DNA of 64,000 nt from contig CM037585.1 of assembly GCA_021018995.1 (NCBI GenBank), positions 129,638,791 through 129,702,790 on the forward strand. Reading direction: 5' to 3'. The stretch is from Chloranthus sessilifolius. Taxonomy: Eukaryota > Streptophyta > Magnoliopsida > Chloranthales > Chloranthaceae. Shown here in pieces: positions 22,877-36,739 of the stretch (within the stretch, counting starts at the first letter, position 1; the number at the start of each line of letters is the position of its first letter). A model generated the notes under the pieces. It saw only the letters and a program-made list of their open reading frames with translations. It was not told where the DNA came from and ran no database searches. Both the position numbers and the translations under genes were made by a program.

Positions 22877-23939
22877 CAAACTTGAGAATTAGGTTTAGTA
22901 GCTTTTATTTAGTTTTTCTTAGCATCCTTCTTCCATTGTTCAGCATTGTTCTTCCATTTCCTAGCTTTACGACTTAGATTAGTTTCATTTTCTGGATTGA
23001 AGAAGGATTATATTTAGATTAAAGCTCTTAACGAGGAATTGTTGAAGCATTACGGTATTTTAATGTTATTTTTCAATTCTATTTCGATTATGGTGTTCAT
23101 TTCAATTATGTGTGGCTAAATTTCATTGAGGATGGGGATCTAATGAACCCCATCCGAGGTATTCATTTATAAACATAGATCTACAGTTGGAATGTAAATT
23201 TGTGGTTAATGCTTTGAGTTTTAATATTTATTTGCTCTTGTCGATCTCGTGAATGCCGAACACCATGTAAGATATGAGAACTAGTCATGCTTTTCCCATG
23301 ATCTCAGAACTGTGATATGGAATTCACACCGAGTTCTTTATCGGTAGTGCGTGCGGCATTTATTCCTCGTGATTAAGGAAACCCTTAATACGATGAATGT
23401 TTTGCCTCTTTCCTTTTGACGAGTTTGGAAGAGCATGACATTTTAGAATTATTTTTATGGATTAAATATAATATTTTCCATAAATATTCAATTGATTTCG
23501 GTATTTATGTGTTAGCATTTCTTGGCATTCCGACCATTAGATTTGTGTTTTGTAAATGACAAGCCAACGATGGGAGGATTTAACATCCTCATTCTCTCCT
23601 TTTACTCTTTATTTAATTCCATTTTATTGCTTACTCTTTATTTTTCATCACACTCTCGAAAATCAATAAACTAGTTTAATATTGTGTCGAACCTGTAGTT
23701 GTTCTTGTGGTTAATTTCTATTTTTTTCCTTAAATTTTCTTGTCAATCTTTGTAGGAACGATCTCCTACTTGCACCCATTAACTATAATTTGATTCGTGC
23801 ACTTGTGAGTAAAACATTGAAAATATCACAACAAGTTTTTGGTGCCATTGCTGGGGATTCAGTGTAAAAAATTCACAATTTTTAGGAAATAGAAAATTGA
23901 TTTTAGGAATTTCTATAGGTTTAAATTAGTATCTTTACT

Positions 23940-24400
23940 AGTTTTAAAATTATAAATTCAAAAAAAAAAAGACAAAAAGGAAGTTTCAAAAAATCAAAAA
24001 GTTGAAATTTTCTTGAGTTTCAATCGATCGACCTCCTTGATCGATCAATCGATTCTGGAAAAAAAATCTCTCTTTCATAATTTGAATTTTTGAAATTTAA
24101 AAATTCAAAATTTTAAATTTGAAATTAAAAAAAAAAAGAGAAAAACATAAATTCAAAAATTTTAAAAATTCAAAATTTAAATTTTAAAATTCAAAAGTCA
24201 AAATTTAAAATTTAAAATTCAAAATAAAAATAAAAATTGAAATGCAAAATTTAAAAATATACAATCGATCGTACCAACCACTCGATCAATTGATTAAAAA
24301 AAATGATTAATTGAGTTAACCATTCGATCAATCAAATCTGGAAAAAAATTTAGAAAATCAATAAAGTCTATGAGGAGTTTTATCTATGGGTGTTTGAAGC
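23940..24400 (+). repeat. AAAATTCAAAATTT low-complexity leader of element B
   Basis: Between the primer site and gag lies about 350 bases of A/T words such as AAAATTCAAAATTT, with a few CGATCGA motifs. Element C has an even longer version (30290-31140), so it is a shared trait of the two leaders. Confidence 0.7.
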
Positions 24401-24439
24401 TGTTGAAATCATTTAAACTCAGGGTGTCTCGACCATTGC

Positions 24440-26730
24440 ATGCACACTAGGTCCTCTAGCGGGAAAGCTTTAGCACCATTGAATTTTGAGATCGAGCGTA
24501 CTTGTTGGTCGCATCGCAAGGAGTCTAGGCTAAGACGTGAAGTTGAAGCTGAGGCTTCTGATCAAGCTGAAATGGTTGCAAATGCAAATGGAGAACTCTC
24601 GAATGGGAATGATGAGGAACCAACCCTTAGGGAGTTGTTTGCCCCGATTACTACAAACACACCCTTGTACCTACCCCGCCACAAGTGGCGCCCGATTTGA
24701 AATCCGAACCAATGTGATTCAAATTCTTCCAATCTTCCATGGCATGGAAAGAGAAGACCCATATATGCATATAAAGGATTTCATAGAAGTCTGCTCATCG
24801 ATGTATTAGAATTTCAATGAAGAGTCTGTGAAACTGAGGTTGTTTCCTTTCTCCATAAAGGATAAGGCCAAAGCTTGGTTAAACTCTCTACTAGTTGGAT
24901 CAATAACCTCATGGGATCAGGTAGTTAAGAAATTTTTATCAAAATTCTTTCCCATGGCCAAGACTAATGCTTTGAGACGCGAGATCTGTGATTTCGTGCT
25001 AGAAGAGGGAGAAAAATTCTACAAAGCTTGGGAAAGGTTCATGGACATGTTGCTTAAGTGCCCACACCATGGGTTTGCCAAATGGAGGTTGGTCTAATAC
25101 TTCTACAACAGACTCGATTAGGCCAGCTAACATTTGATCGAATTAATGAACATCGGAAGATTCTTTGAGCTCAGGGAAACTGAATCCTACAATTTCTTGG
25201 AAAATTTGGTTGAGAACTCTCAGCAATGGGACTTCACGAAGAGTCATGATCAACCAATGAAGAGTCGAGATCAAGCTGGTAGTTCAACCAAAAAGGGAAG
25301 TTTGTACGTGGTTAAGGAAACACTAGACCTTAAGGAAAAAGTAGATTTCCTCACTCAACAAGTTGAGGAATTGTAACTTAGGAGGAATGTGAGTGCCGCG
25401 AATGCACCAATTGAACCATGTTCATTTTATGCGAGTCCAATGCACATTGGTGATTTTTACCCGTCAATGCAGAATTATTTTGAAAGCTCCCTTGAGCAAT
25501 TGAATGCATTGAACAATTATGGATGTAATGCCGATAATGCTTTTAACGAGCATAACCCCAGTAGTTGGCGAATTGACCCAAATTTCTTGTGGAGGCAAGA
25601 TCCGCAGAAATCCCAAGGGAGAGGACATGGAAAGAATTTTTCCCAGCAAAATTTCAACCAAGGGCAACTTTAGCAAAATTACACTGGTATGAATAATTAC
25701 CACCAGAATCAGATGGGCCAACCCAGGCAGTTCGACCAAAATTTTCAATCCTCATAGCCATTAGTTGGTTACCAGAATCAGGCGTAAATGTTTTCACCAC
25801 CTGGATTCCATAATTATCAGAGAAGCAATGCGCATCCTCCTCAAAATCATTATCCTCCTATTGATGATTTAATGAGAACATTCATTCAATCAAAAACTCC
25901 ATCCATATCAAATATGGAGACCTAAATGGGTCAATTGGCGGCACATCTGTACGAAAGGGAGAAGGGGACATTCCCATATCAACCAACCCCTAACCCAAGA
26001 GGACAGTTGGCAATTGAACAAGCATCGACCTCTTCGCAAGAGGCAAATCAATAACAAATCAAAGCAATCGCAACCTTGTGATCTAGTCGGCAAATTAACA
26101 ACAAAGTCAAGATGCCTGAGGAGGAAGAGAGTCAAGAGGCTAAAGATCAGATGAAGAAGGACGCAAAAGGAGAAAAAGAAGTGGAAGAGAAGAAAAGGAG
26201 GAAGAAACTGTTTTTACACCAAAGGCCCCGTATCTTCAAAGGTTGATGGCACTGAAAAATAATTATGACCTGGATGGGATCCTGAAAGTTTTCAAATAAT
26301 TAAAGATCAATATTCCATTCCTGGATACCATCCAGCAGGTGCCTACCTATGCAAAGTTTCTAAAGGACTTGGTCACAATAAAAAGGAAGACCAATGTCCC
26401 TTCTTGGCCAAGCAGGTTAGTTCAGTGCTCAAAGCCCAACTCCTTATCAAGTACAAGGACCCTGGCAGTCCTACTATCTCAATTGTCATTGGAGAGAACC
26501 ACATTGATCCAACACTTTTAGATCTCAGGGCGAGTGTAAACTTGTTGCCATATTCCGTCTACAAGGAGCTCAAACTGGGTGAGCTCAAGCCCACAACCAT
26601 GACCCTTCAGCTGGCTGATAGGTCAATCAAAATTCCCAGGGGGGTGATTGAGGACGTCCTAATTAAAGTGAACTCCTTCTACTTCCCAGTTGACTTCTTT
26701 GTCCTTGACACTAAGCCAATACCAAATTAG
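24440..26730 (+). pseudogene. Gag and protease remains of element B
   Basis: Athila-type gag is recognisable: PTLRELFAPITTNTPLY, then LRLFPFSIKDKAKAWLNSL, SITSWDQVVKKFLSKFFP and EAWERF-like KAWERFMDMLLKCPHHG. A lysine/glutamate-rich hinge follows (about 26100-26220), then an aspartic-protease region (about 26400-26730) with DLRASVNLLPYSVYKELKLG where active copies have a D-x-GASVN motif, and VDFFVLDTKP. This is a fossil with several interruptions. Confidence 0.85.
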
Positions 26731-26769
26731 AATGGTGGTAAATAATTTTGTAATAAGGTGTTCGACCAG

Positions 26770-28300
26770 TGATCAGTCACATAATTTACCATTTTATGAC
26801 CCTTAATTTAGTGATGTTAGGCTTTAGTTTGTTACTAATAAGACACTGATGTGCAGATATTTAAGCTAAACTGTAAATGAGAGCCAAAGTGTTAATCTTT
26901 GTCAAAATAAACTCAAAAAATAGTAAAAAGATGATTAAACGTTAAAGACAATTCGCTAAATGTTCAGAAATAGAAAATTGTAAAAGACGATTGAGTGCGA
27001 TACTAAAAGACAAAATGAGAAATCGTAATGAACGATTCTTCAAAGGAATACATATTCAAGAGGCTGAAGCGATACAAAGGAAGCGATCGTTAGTTATAAA
27101 GAATCGTCCGAGTATAAAAGCTATGAAAGAAGAGAAAATCGTGATTTACAATTTTCCAGAATGAAGCTATAATAGAAGAAATCGTTATCTACGATTGCAA
27201 TTATAAAAGTTTTCCTGCTGCTATCTGTTGCTGATGATCACGTGAGTGAGAGTTATCACCGTCATGTATTAAATTAGAAGATCTCTAAAATAAGAAGTCT
27301 GGTGAATCACGGATCTGAAAAGATTGATGAAGATGTACTCCGAAGGACTCTGCTACTAAAAATTAGAGAACACTCTAGAAGCGCATCAACTAAAGAAAAT
27401 AAGGAAAAGAATAAAATTAGGAATTAGAGTTATATTAGGATACTTTTATTTTTACTAGTTTCTTTTATTAGAATTAGATCTTTGTAAATAAACTACTTAT
27501 GATCTATAACTAAGAGAGCCCGATATAGGAATAAGCATCGAAGAATTTCAGCATCAACTAATGCCTGATGTTAGATTTTCTTCTGATCAAAGTAGTATAA
27601 CATAGTTAGAGTAGATTAGATATCAGAGGTTTCTCAAGAGCAATTCACGGCTGTAATTGAGTACTGAAAATTAATGTAAATATCTGTAGTTTCTTAGGAG
27701 CAATTGACGACTGCGGCGGAGGGGTGAATGATATATTTTACTTTTTTATTTAGTTCATATTTTATTTGCTTTGTAAATATCTCTAAGTTTTGATTTGAAT
27801 TAACGACTCAGGTTAGAATTTACAGATTAGTGTAACGGTTTTTACTTTTCTATCTTCAGTTTTCTAAGGTTTGATTGACGCCCAGATTTTAGGAAGTTAT
27901 TGATTAGATTAAATCTATATTGATAGGATCTTAAACTTGATTGACAACCAACGCTAGGAGACTAGAAATATGGTGTAATGGTACTATGGTACTATTTATT
28001 TTTATAAATATCTTAAAGCTGAAGATTAAGATTAATGACCTTAATCTGAAGAAGGAGCATTAGGATTTATTTTATGCACTTTAGATTAAAAATCATTCTT
28101 TTATTCATATTTCTTCAGTAGATTAGATCTTAAAGATAAATAGAAGTTTTTAAAATAAGGATTTAAATATAAGATAGAAAAAAAAGAAATAATTAGATAA
28201 ACAAACTTTCTCGTGGGAACGATCCTATGCTAGTACTATAATTTCTATTGTGCGCTTGCAATAGGTTAAGACTTGAAATTAATATAAATATAATACATCA
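26770..28300 (+). repeat. D-family LTR-like repeat, copy 2
   Basis: TGATCAGTCAC...ATACATCA, 1,531 bases, homologous to the complement of 10613-12055. It lies between the protease and integrase remains of element B, where RT and RNase H should be, so the insertion site also lost about 2 kb of pol. No matching 5-bp flanks were found, which fits a deletion. Confidence 0.65.
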
Positions 28301-28532
28301 TAATCGACAAGCCAACCAGGTCATGAAAAAGTATGGTATAACACATAAAGTGGCTACACCATACCATCCTCAAATAAGCGGATAAGTAGAGGTGTCAAAT
28401 CGAGAGCTCAAGCGAATTTTGGAGAAAACAATAAGGTCCAACCGGAAAAATTGGTCATTAAACTAAATGGCGCATTATGGGCCTATCGCACCGCTTTCAA
28501 AGCTCCCATTGGAATGTCACCTTATAGGATGG
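28301..28532 (+). pseudogene. Integrase core remnant of element B, left part
   Basis: The sequence reads like the end of an Athila integrase catalytic core: QVMKKYGITHKVATPYHPQ and NRELKRILEKTI. It is cut by the insertion of element C and continues at 36141. Confidence 0.85.
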
Positions 28533-30224
28533 TGATCTGGGCCAAAATATGACCATATTTCATACCCTAATACCAACATTTGGCTATCCGATGAAAGCTA
28601 TCAGATGGCTGTTGTACAATTTTAGTGGTTTCAGATATTTTTGTCTGTTGAATCTTGCAGAAGCATAAAAGAGCATAATTAGGGACAACATAGAAGTATT
28701 ACACAATGAAGCCAATAAAAGCACTGAAATCTGTGAAGAACCGATTGATCTAGCTATTGTTGAAGAGAACTAAATATGTCACATGTTAGGCTCAATCGAT
28801 TGAATTTCATAAATCAATTGATTGAGTTGGATGACAATTATTTCCCTCTCAAATTCGAATTTAAATTGAAATTGATTGATTTCCTAAAATCAATCTATTG
28901 ATTTCAAATTCAAATAAATTCGCCAAAAATTAGATTTTGAATTCAATTGATTGACCTATGTATGATAAATTTTCAATCCAAGTCCTATATAAACAGAGCA
29001 GTGTTTAGGATTGGGCATACTTCTTTTTGAGCCTTTTTGGCCAATTTTTAGTAGTTTTTCTTTAGGAAATTTCTCCTTAGTTTTTTTATTTTATTTTAGC
29101 TTTAGTTTTTTTTAGATTGTAATTAGGAACCAAAGCTTTGTAAGGTTCCAGATCTCTTCCTAAAAGATTCGAGCATTTGAGATTTGCGTCTTGAGTGTGG
29201 ATCAGAGATGAGCGGCTAAAACTGTTTATTCAAGGAGGAATCGACTCCTAGATAAGTAGTTAATTTATTTTCATTCAATCATTTTTGTTCACAGATATTA
29301 AGTCGTATGACTTTAAGTGTATGTCTATTGTTTATCATCGAATGCTCATTTATAGTCGTCGATCTCGGCGATAATAAAAGAGTTATTCCACTTAGATATG
29401 ATCTTATAGACTGATTTAAGATGCCATACGATTGATTATTAATGTTGTAATTTCGAATGTGAGATACGCTATGCCTTTCGCATGTTTCATGTCATGGTTG
29501 GATGAGTCATAGTGTTTAGATAAGATATGTCGGATCATTAATCATATTATTTTCGAATCATTTTACTTGTAGTAAAATGATGGTTGATATTTGTATTCAT
29601 TGTCATAATTATTGAATCGTACGACTTTCAGTTTGAGCATATTATTTTATCATCGAATACTCATTTATAGTCGTTGACCATATAATTGGCGACAATAAAA
29701 GAGTTATTCCACCTAGATGTGTTCTTGTAAACTGATCTAGGATATCGTATGATTGATTCTTACTGTTGTGATTTCGAATGTGAGATTCGATATGCCTTTC
29801 GCATGATTCATGTCATGGTTGGATGAGTCATAGTGTTTGGATAGGACATGCCAGATCAATAATCACTCTTTACGATTCATTTTTCTTATAGTTAAATAAT
29901 TAGACATTGAAATGTGTGATTGATTGTTGGTAAAAAAATTACAAATCTACGATTAGGGGATTTTTTGATCTTCTTTTCATTATTGTTTGATTAATCACTA
30001 TTTTTCTTGCATAAGCTTTGTTTAGATTCTATTAATCGCATTTTATGTAGTTGATAGTTTTTCTTCATTTTTTATAAAATCTCACCTTTGGTACTTCCTT
30101 GGATCTTTTTTACACTTTTAAAAATTAATTAAATTTCACACATTCCTGTGGGTTCGACACCCTTGATTTCACCGTGCTACGATAGATCTTGTGAACTTGT
30201 AAGAGTATAATTTAAGATCAATCA
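28533..30224 (+). repeat. 5' LTR of element C
   Basis: 1,692 bases, TGATCTGGGCC...GATCAATCA. U3 has AATCGATTGAATT and CAATTGATTGA motifs (28735-28965) just before a strong TATA box. Two similar 300-base segments in the R/U5 part (about 29285-29560 and 29600-29860), each with ATCATCGAATRCTCATTTATAG-like and GAATGTGAGATWCGMTATGCC-like words, indicate an internal duplication. Confidence 0.88.
28986..28993 (+). promoter_or_regulatory. TATA box of element C LTR
   Basis: TATATAAA in the context CCTATATAAACAGAG; conserved at 34875-34882 in the 3' LTR. Confidence 0.75.
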
Positions 30225-30289
30225 AGTTTTTGACACCACTGCGGGAAAAAATCAGAATTTTATTAATTTTTATGAGTGTTTAGTTTTCT

Positions 30290-31140
30290 TTTTTTTGAAG
30301 AAAAAAAAAATCTTTGAAGATTTTTTTTAGATTTCTAGGAGTGTTTTTTAGATTTGAATTTTGAATTTTAAAATTTTGAAAATTTAAAATTTTGAAATTT
30401 GGAATTTGAATTTTTTTTTTTAAATTTTGAAATTTTAAAATTCAAATTTTGAATTTGAATTTGGACCTTGAATTTCAAATTTTGATTTTGATTTTGGTTT
30501 TCAATTTTTGATCTTTTTTTTAGGATTTGTAGGATTTTATTCTAATTTCTTTCCTTCTTTTCTTATTTAGGATTTGTAGAATTTTCGTTTCTTCCTTTCT
30601 TTTCTTTTGTAGGATCTTTTAGGATTGTTTTTAGGATTGGTAGGATTTTATTTTCTTTCCTTATTTTCTTGTTTAGGATTTGTAGGATTTTTTTTTCTTT
30701 CCTTCTTTTCGTTTATAGGATTTGTAGGATTGGTAGGATTTTCTTTCTTTTCTTGTGTAAGATTTGTAAGATTTTTTATTTTTAGGATTTGAAGGAGTTC
30801 TTTTTAGAATTTGAAATTTGAATTTAAAATTAAAATTTGAATTTTAAATTTTGAATTTGATTTTAAAATTTAAATTTTTGAAAATTTTGAAATTTGAATT
30901 TTTGAATTTTGAAATTGAAAATTTTAAAAATTTAAAATTTTGAATTTTGAATTTTGATGTTGAAATTTGAAATTGAAATTGAATTTTGAATTTTGAATTT
31001 CAAATTTTGATTTTTGAATTTTGATTTTGAATTTTTAATTTTTAAAATTTTGAATTTTTGAATTTGAAAAAAAAATAAAAATTTGAATTTTGAATTTGAA
31101 TTTGAAATTCGAATTTAAAATTTGAAATTTGAAAATTTGA
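30290..31140 (+). repeat. TTTGAATTTTGAA low-complexity leader of element C
   Basis: About 850 bases dominated by TTTGAA, AAATTT and TTTTAGGATTTG words, much of it self-complementary. No coding potential. Confidence 0.85.
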
Positions 31141-31372
31141 TTTTTAGGATTTGTGGGATTCTCTTTTAGTTTATTGTCATTTTAGATTATTTGTATTAGT
31201 AATTTTCTAATTATAGTTTACTTGTTGCCAGATTTTAAGATCAAGGTTCGAGTCTACCAAAGTTTCAAAGGGGACGCCCGCGAGAGGCCAAGTTACGTAC
31301 ATTTGTTTCTAAATTTAATTAGATTTTTGCAGTTGTATTTTCATTTTTGTAGTTTTTGATTATATGATATGG

Positions 31373-32293
31373 AGTTTCCTATAAATTCGATGCCCCTATC
31401 TTTTGATGATTTTAATTATGAGACTTCATTCCCACATTTGGATGAATATGGGGAGAATGATCCTAATTGGTAGGAACCAAATCAGCCTTATAAGCAAAAA
31501 ATTTCAGGCCAACCTCAGTTTGATCCACCATATTCACAATTCCCATGGGATGAATATGGGGAGATTGATCAAAATTGGTGGGAACCAAATCAAGGTTGTG
31601 AATTAAATCAGCCTTATATACAAAAATTTTCAGACCAACCTCAATTTGACCCACAATACTCACAATCCCCATGGAGTTCTGATTTCGAAAGTCGGATATT
31701 AACAGTGTTCTAATTTTCAAGATCAAATGCAAAAAGAATTTGACAGTTTTGTATATAAAATGGGGCAGAAGGTCGCCGCCATGGCTAGGAAAGAAAATAC
31801 CTTGCCTAGCCAACCTAAAAGCTTCTCGCAAGACCTGATTTGGGAAGAAGAAACTATCCCTACCCATGAGCTTGAGGTTGAGACCATGATGCTTTGGGGC
31901 GAGCATGAGGTAGATTACAAGAAAGAGATTATTGCCCCAAATATGATTGAAATAGTGGAAAATAGCCAACCAATTTGTGTTACTCCTCTAATACTAAAAG
32001 AACTATTGCATGAAGAGGATACAAGTCCTTGTTTCACATATGAGGCACCTTATGTGCCCAGTGATCCATTTCTACAATGTGACGACAAACCCTCAAGTCG
32101 ATTGGTTTTAAGCAATGATCTATTCGGTGTGTTTAAATTGTCAATACACACTAAAACTGAATATTTCATGGTTTACAGGGTGGATAGGTTTGTTGAAAGC
32201 CCACCCACAAAAAGCATCACGACCTTAAGTAATGAAAAAGGCAACCAAAACATGCCAGATGAATGGCCCTTTCTTGTTTCTATAATAGTTTGA
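31373..32293 (+). pseudogene. Repeat-containing frames of element C
   Basis: The first part contains two units of a repeat with a 108-base offset (GATGAATATGGGGA at 31441 and 31549), coding for DEYGE-D-NW-EPNQ and QPQFDP-YSQ-PW. The second frame, 31727-32293, starts MQKEFDSFVYKMGQKV and includes PYVPSDPFLQCDD and VYRVDRFVESPP. No conserved gag domain or zinc knuckle is seen; a role as a divergent structural protein is only a guess. Confidence 0.5.
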
Positions 32294-34421
32294 GGGTAGT
32301 CCGACTGAAGACCACAAAACAAAAACTTAGCGCTTCTTGGGAGATAAATCAAGCCCCTTGTAAATTATTTTATTTTATTGTTATTTGATTTAATTAGTAT
32401 GATTTTGATGATTTTTTTTTTTAAAAAAAAAAAGAGAAAAAAAGGGGAGTGACCTTAGCTCTTCCCCCTCCACCCTTCCTCCTTCGAAAGGGACGTTTTG
32501 ATTATCCTATTGCTATTTTAATATTTATGGTTTTGTACAATGAGGACATAGTACCACTTAGGTTTGGGGGTGGTGTGCTCAATGGTTCACGATCTTTAAC
32601 TTTTATAGTATACGTTTAACCACATTTTACATGCACCTTAATACCATGGTTAAAAAAAATAAAACATAAAAAATCATCTTTGTTTATTTTTGGCGTAGTT
32701 TTGAAATTGTAATCACTCATGCATGTAAATTTTAATTGTTAAATATTCATGCAATGGTAAAGTTGTTGTTTAGGATAATTAACTCTATTGTGAACATTTA
32801 AAGATTAGTTTGAATTTTATGCGTAAATTTTTTTTTACCCTTTTGTTATGCTTAGGTCCGAAAATCAAAAGATTAGTTCAAATATGGAATTCTAGGATCC
32901 TAAGAAAGGCTAAGCTTCGTGACCTTTATAACTTTTTCCTCGTTCTTGATGAGTGCTAAAATAAATTCAGAGTATCTTTGAAATTTGTGCTTAATTGTTG
33001 AAATCTCATATATTTTATCTCGGTTTGTTTAATTTGTATGCTTTATATCATTGCGCTAGAACTCATTATGTTTAACTCAAGATAAATAGGCATCATTACT
33101 ACCGTGAAAGGAAATGATCAAAGGTCATCCTTGGCTCGTTTGTGCCCAAAATGCCCCACCTTATATTGATTTATCTTTTTGCACCCCCTTTGAGCCTTGT
33201 TGAAATTTTTTGCCTTAAATATTTCTTATTAAGCTATATTAACCATAACCCACACGAGTTTGAAAAATGTAAGACTTTACCATTTAATCTCTGAGAAATT
33301 GGGAAAGAGGAATAAGAACAAGAGAAAAAGTGGAGAGTCATGACAATAATACTTGCAAGGAGTATATGACAGAAAAATATGTGAATAAAAGGGGAGAGAA
33401 AAAAAATAATATATATACCCCTTTGTGAAAGAGGTAGAGAAATGAGAAATATATAAAAAACATAAGGTGGTGTTGAAAAGAAAAAAAAGAGGAGAAAAGT
33501 TGATAAAAAGAAAAAGAGAAATTCTAAAAATTCAAAGAAAGAAAGAGTGCAAAGTTAGAAATCAAATTATATTTCTTTTTCCTGTTTCTCAGAGAAATTT
33601 GATCCCCGATTTTCCTTTCTTTCTTAACCTTTACCCGAGCCCCATTACAACCTTAGAAAATACCTTCGTGATCCGATCTCGATTGGTAAATGCCTTGTGG
33701 AGAGTGATGATGCAATAATTATGGTACTTTATATAATATACTTAGGATACAAACATCTTTTCTCATGAGATTATTTCGCTTAAATTCTTTGATGCACTTT
33801 CTTTCTTATATCATGTGAGAATTTTTTTAATTCGTGTTGTAACTCTCTCACATTTGTGCAAAAAACGGAACCATTCATCGGAGCGATTTTGTTTTGAGTG
33901 TATACCTACGGTGAGGATTGAGTTGAGAGTTGGGATCCAATGATTTTCGATTTGGATTAATCCGGCAACAGAACGATTTAAGCATTGGCACATGCACACA
34001 CGACACTCTAGGCATAAATGAAAGACTGGTATAAGAATTGGAGCATTGGGTTAATTGGAATAAGCAACAGTGGGACTATCATAGCATCGTTATTTGAGAA
34101 AGAACATTTGCATGCTGAACTGATTACTGGTTTTGGATTTTAAAGGTATATATATTTTATAAACTGATTTTTGAAAACACTTTTATCGATGGTTTTGAAA
34201 ACTATTTTTGGAAGTTTGTGGGTATCTTTACTGTAAACCTTCAAGAGACACAACTCCTCCACTAGGGATCACCTAAGAGTTTAAAGGCTTATTACATACG
34301 CTAAATGCAATCGTGCTCCATATGAAAGTGACATTTAATTTTTTAGGATGTTAGTTTTGTTTTTCTGACATATTTATCATTTTCTTTGCTCGAGGACTAG
34401 CAAAGTGTAGGATTGGGGGTG

Positions 34422-36140
34422 TGATTTATGCCGAAATATAATCATATTTCATACCCTAATACCAACATTTGGCTATTCGATGAAGGCTATCTAACGGCTA
34501 TTGTACAATTTCAGTAGTTTAAGGTATTTTCGTCCGTTGAATCTTGCAGAAGTATAAAAGAGCATAATTAGGGACAATAAAGAAGCATTACACCATGAAG
34601 CCAACGAAAGAACTGAAATCCATGAAGAATCGATTGATCCATCCATTGTTGAAGAGAACTAAATATGTTACATGTTAGGCCCAATCGATTGAATTTCATA
34701 AATAAATTGATTGAGTTGGATGACAACTATTTCCCTCTCAAATTTGAATTTAAATTCAAATTGATTGATTTCCTAAAATCAATCTATTAATTTTAAATTC
34801 AAATAAATCTGCTAAAAATCAGATTTTGAATTCAATCAATTAACTTATTTATGACAAATTTTCAATCCAAGCCTTATATAAACATAGAAGTGTTTAGGGT
34901 TTGGGCAGGCTTCTTTTTGAGCCTTTTTGGTCAATTTTTAGTAATTTTTCTTTAGGATTTTTCTCCATAATTTTTTCATTTTGTTTTAGCTTTTGTCTTT
35001 TTTAGATTGTAATTAAGAACCAAAGCTTTGTAAGGTTTTAGATCTTTTTCTAAAAGATCCGAGCATTTGATAAATTAAATAACATGTTTGATAGTTTCGG
35101 ATTTGTGCCTTGAGTATGGATCGGAGATGAGCGGCTAAAACTGTTCATTCAAGGAGGAAGCGACCCCTAGATAAGTAGTTAATTTGTTTTCATTCAATCA
35201 TTTCTGTTTATAGATATTGAATCGTATGACTTTAAGTGTGTGCCTATTGTTTATCATCGAATGCTCATTTATAGCCGTCGATCTTATTTATCGACGATAA
35301 TAAAAGAGTTATTCCACCTGCATTTGATCTTATAGACTAATTTAGGATGTTATACGATTGATTATTAATATTATGATTTCGAATGTGAGATATGCTATGC
35401 CTTTCGTATGATTCATGCCGTGGTTGGATGAGTCAGTGTTTGGATAGAGTATGTCGGATCAATAATCACATTCTTTTTTAATCGTTTTACTTGTAGTAAA
35501 ATGATAGTTGATATTTGTATTTATTATCATAATTATTGAATCGTACGACTTTCAGTTTAAGCATATTATTTTATCATCGAATACTCGCTTATTGTTGTTG
35601 ACCGTGTGATTGGCGATAATAAAAGAGTTATTCCACCTAGATCTATTCTTGTAGACCGATCTAGGATGTCATATGATTGATTTTTACTGTTGTGATTTCG
35701 AATGTGAAATACGTTATGCCTTTCTCATGATTCATAGTGTTTGGATAGGATATGTCGGATCAATAATCACACTTTTTACGATTCATTTTTCTTGTAGTTA
35801 AATGATGGTAAATACTTAGACATTGAAATGTGTGATTGATTGTTAGTAGAAAAATTGTAAATCTAGGGTTAGCGAACTCTTTAATCATCTTTTCATCATT
35901 ATTTGATTAATTACTGTTTTCCTTGCATACGCTTTGTTTAGATTCCATTAATTGCATTTTATGTAGTTGATAGTTTTTCTTCATCTTTTACAAAATCTCA
36001 CCTTTGGTATTTTCTTAGGTTCTTTTTACACTTTTAGAAATTAATTAAATTTCACGCTTTCCTGTGGGTTCGAAACTCTTGATTTCATCGTGCTACGATA
36101 GATTTTGTGTACTTGTAATGATACAATTTAAAATCGATCA
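34422..36140 (+). repeat. 3' LTR of element C
   Basis: 1,719 bases, TGATTTATGCC...AAATCGATCA, homologous along its length to 28533-30224. Confidence 0.88.
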
Positions 36141-36600
36141 GATGGTCTATGATAAGGACTATCATTTACCGGTAGAGTTGGAACATTGCACTTACTGGGC
36201 CGTCAAATCCTTGAACTTCGATCTACACAATGGTGGTAATCAGAAAAATCTGCAGATCAATGAACTTGAAGAGATCAGAGTTGATGCTTATGATTGTGCA
36301 AAGTCGCACAAGGAGCGCATGAAGTGAGTTCATGATCACCACATCCTAAGAAAATCCTTTACTTCTAGCCAAAAGATGTTGTTGTACAACTCTAAACTCC
36401 ATTTGGTCCCCGAGAAATTGAAAACTTGATGGACTGGTTCGTTTCATGTTAAGAGAGTTTTCCCAAATGAAGCGAATGAAATTCTTAATCCTCAAAATGG
36501 AAATAATTTCCGCATAAATGGGCAACAGTTGAAACCTTTTCTAGAAAACAACATTTTTTATACTGAAGAAACTTTATTGAATGATCTTGTACCATTTAAA
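36141..36600 (+). pseudogene. Integrase C-terminal remnant of element B
   Basis: It resumes the Athila integrase after element C: MVYDKDYHLPVELEHCTYW, then VKSLNFDL, LQINELEEIRVDAY and a NNFRINGQQLKPF end, all standard for the Athila integrase C-terminus. Confidence 0.85.
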
Positions 36601-36739
36601 TGATCATGATCTGAAATGTCGAGTTGATGACAATAACTTTAGTGCTTCTTGGGAAGCAACCCAAGTTTGTAAATTTTGTAACTATTATATATTTCGAGAA
36701 AAAAAAGTGAGAATGAGTTCTGTAGAAATTGACCAATTG

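Larger units (their letters stand above)
22429..23830 (+). repeat. 5' LTR of element B
   Basis: TGATGAGTGGTGAAA...AAATATCACA, 1,402 bases. It holds GATCGATCGAC-type palindromes (22638-22840, around an AT microsatellite at about 22711-22732), then a TATA box at 22869, then a T-rich leader. Confidence 0.9.
28533..36140 (+). mobile_element. Element C: non-autonomous Athila-related LTR element
   Basis: LTRs at 28533-30224 and 34422-36140, flanked by a perfect duplication GATGG (28528-28532 and 36141-36145), inserted into the integrase of element B. A primer-site-like TTTTTGACACCACTGCGGG follows the 5' LTR, and the purine tract GGATTGGGGGTG precedes the 3' LTR. The 4.2-kb interior has no RT, RNase H or integrase: it holds an AT leader (30290-31140), a repeat-containing frame (31373-31720), another frame (31727-32293) and a long non-coding 3' part with an internal TTTGGGGGTGG tract (about 32565). 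It would depend on an autonomous Athila. LTR divergence is of the order of 10-15% by eye. It is a fossil with few visible breaks, having little coding sequence. Confidence 0.88.

Noticed and set aside
31463-31969. Minus-strand frame of 168 residues in element C
   Set aside because: It is the complement of the repeat-containing plus-strand frames and has no domain.
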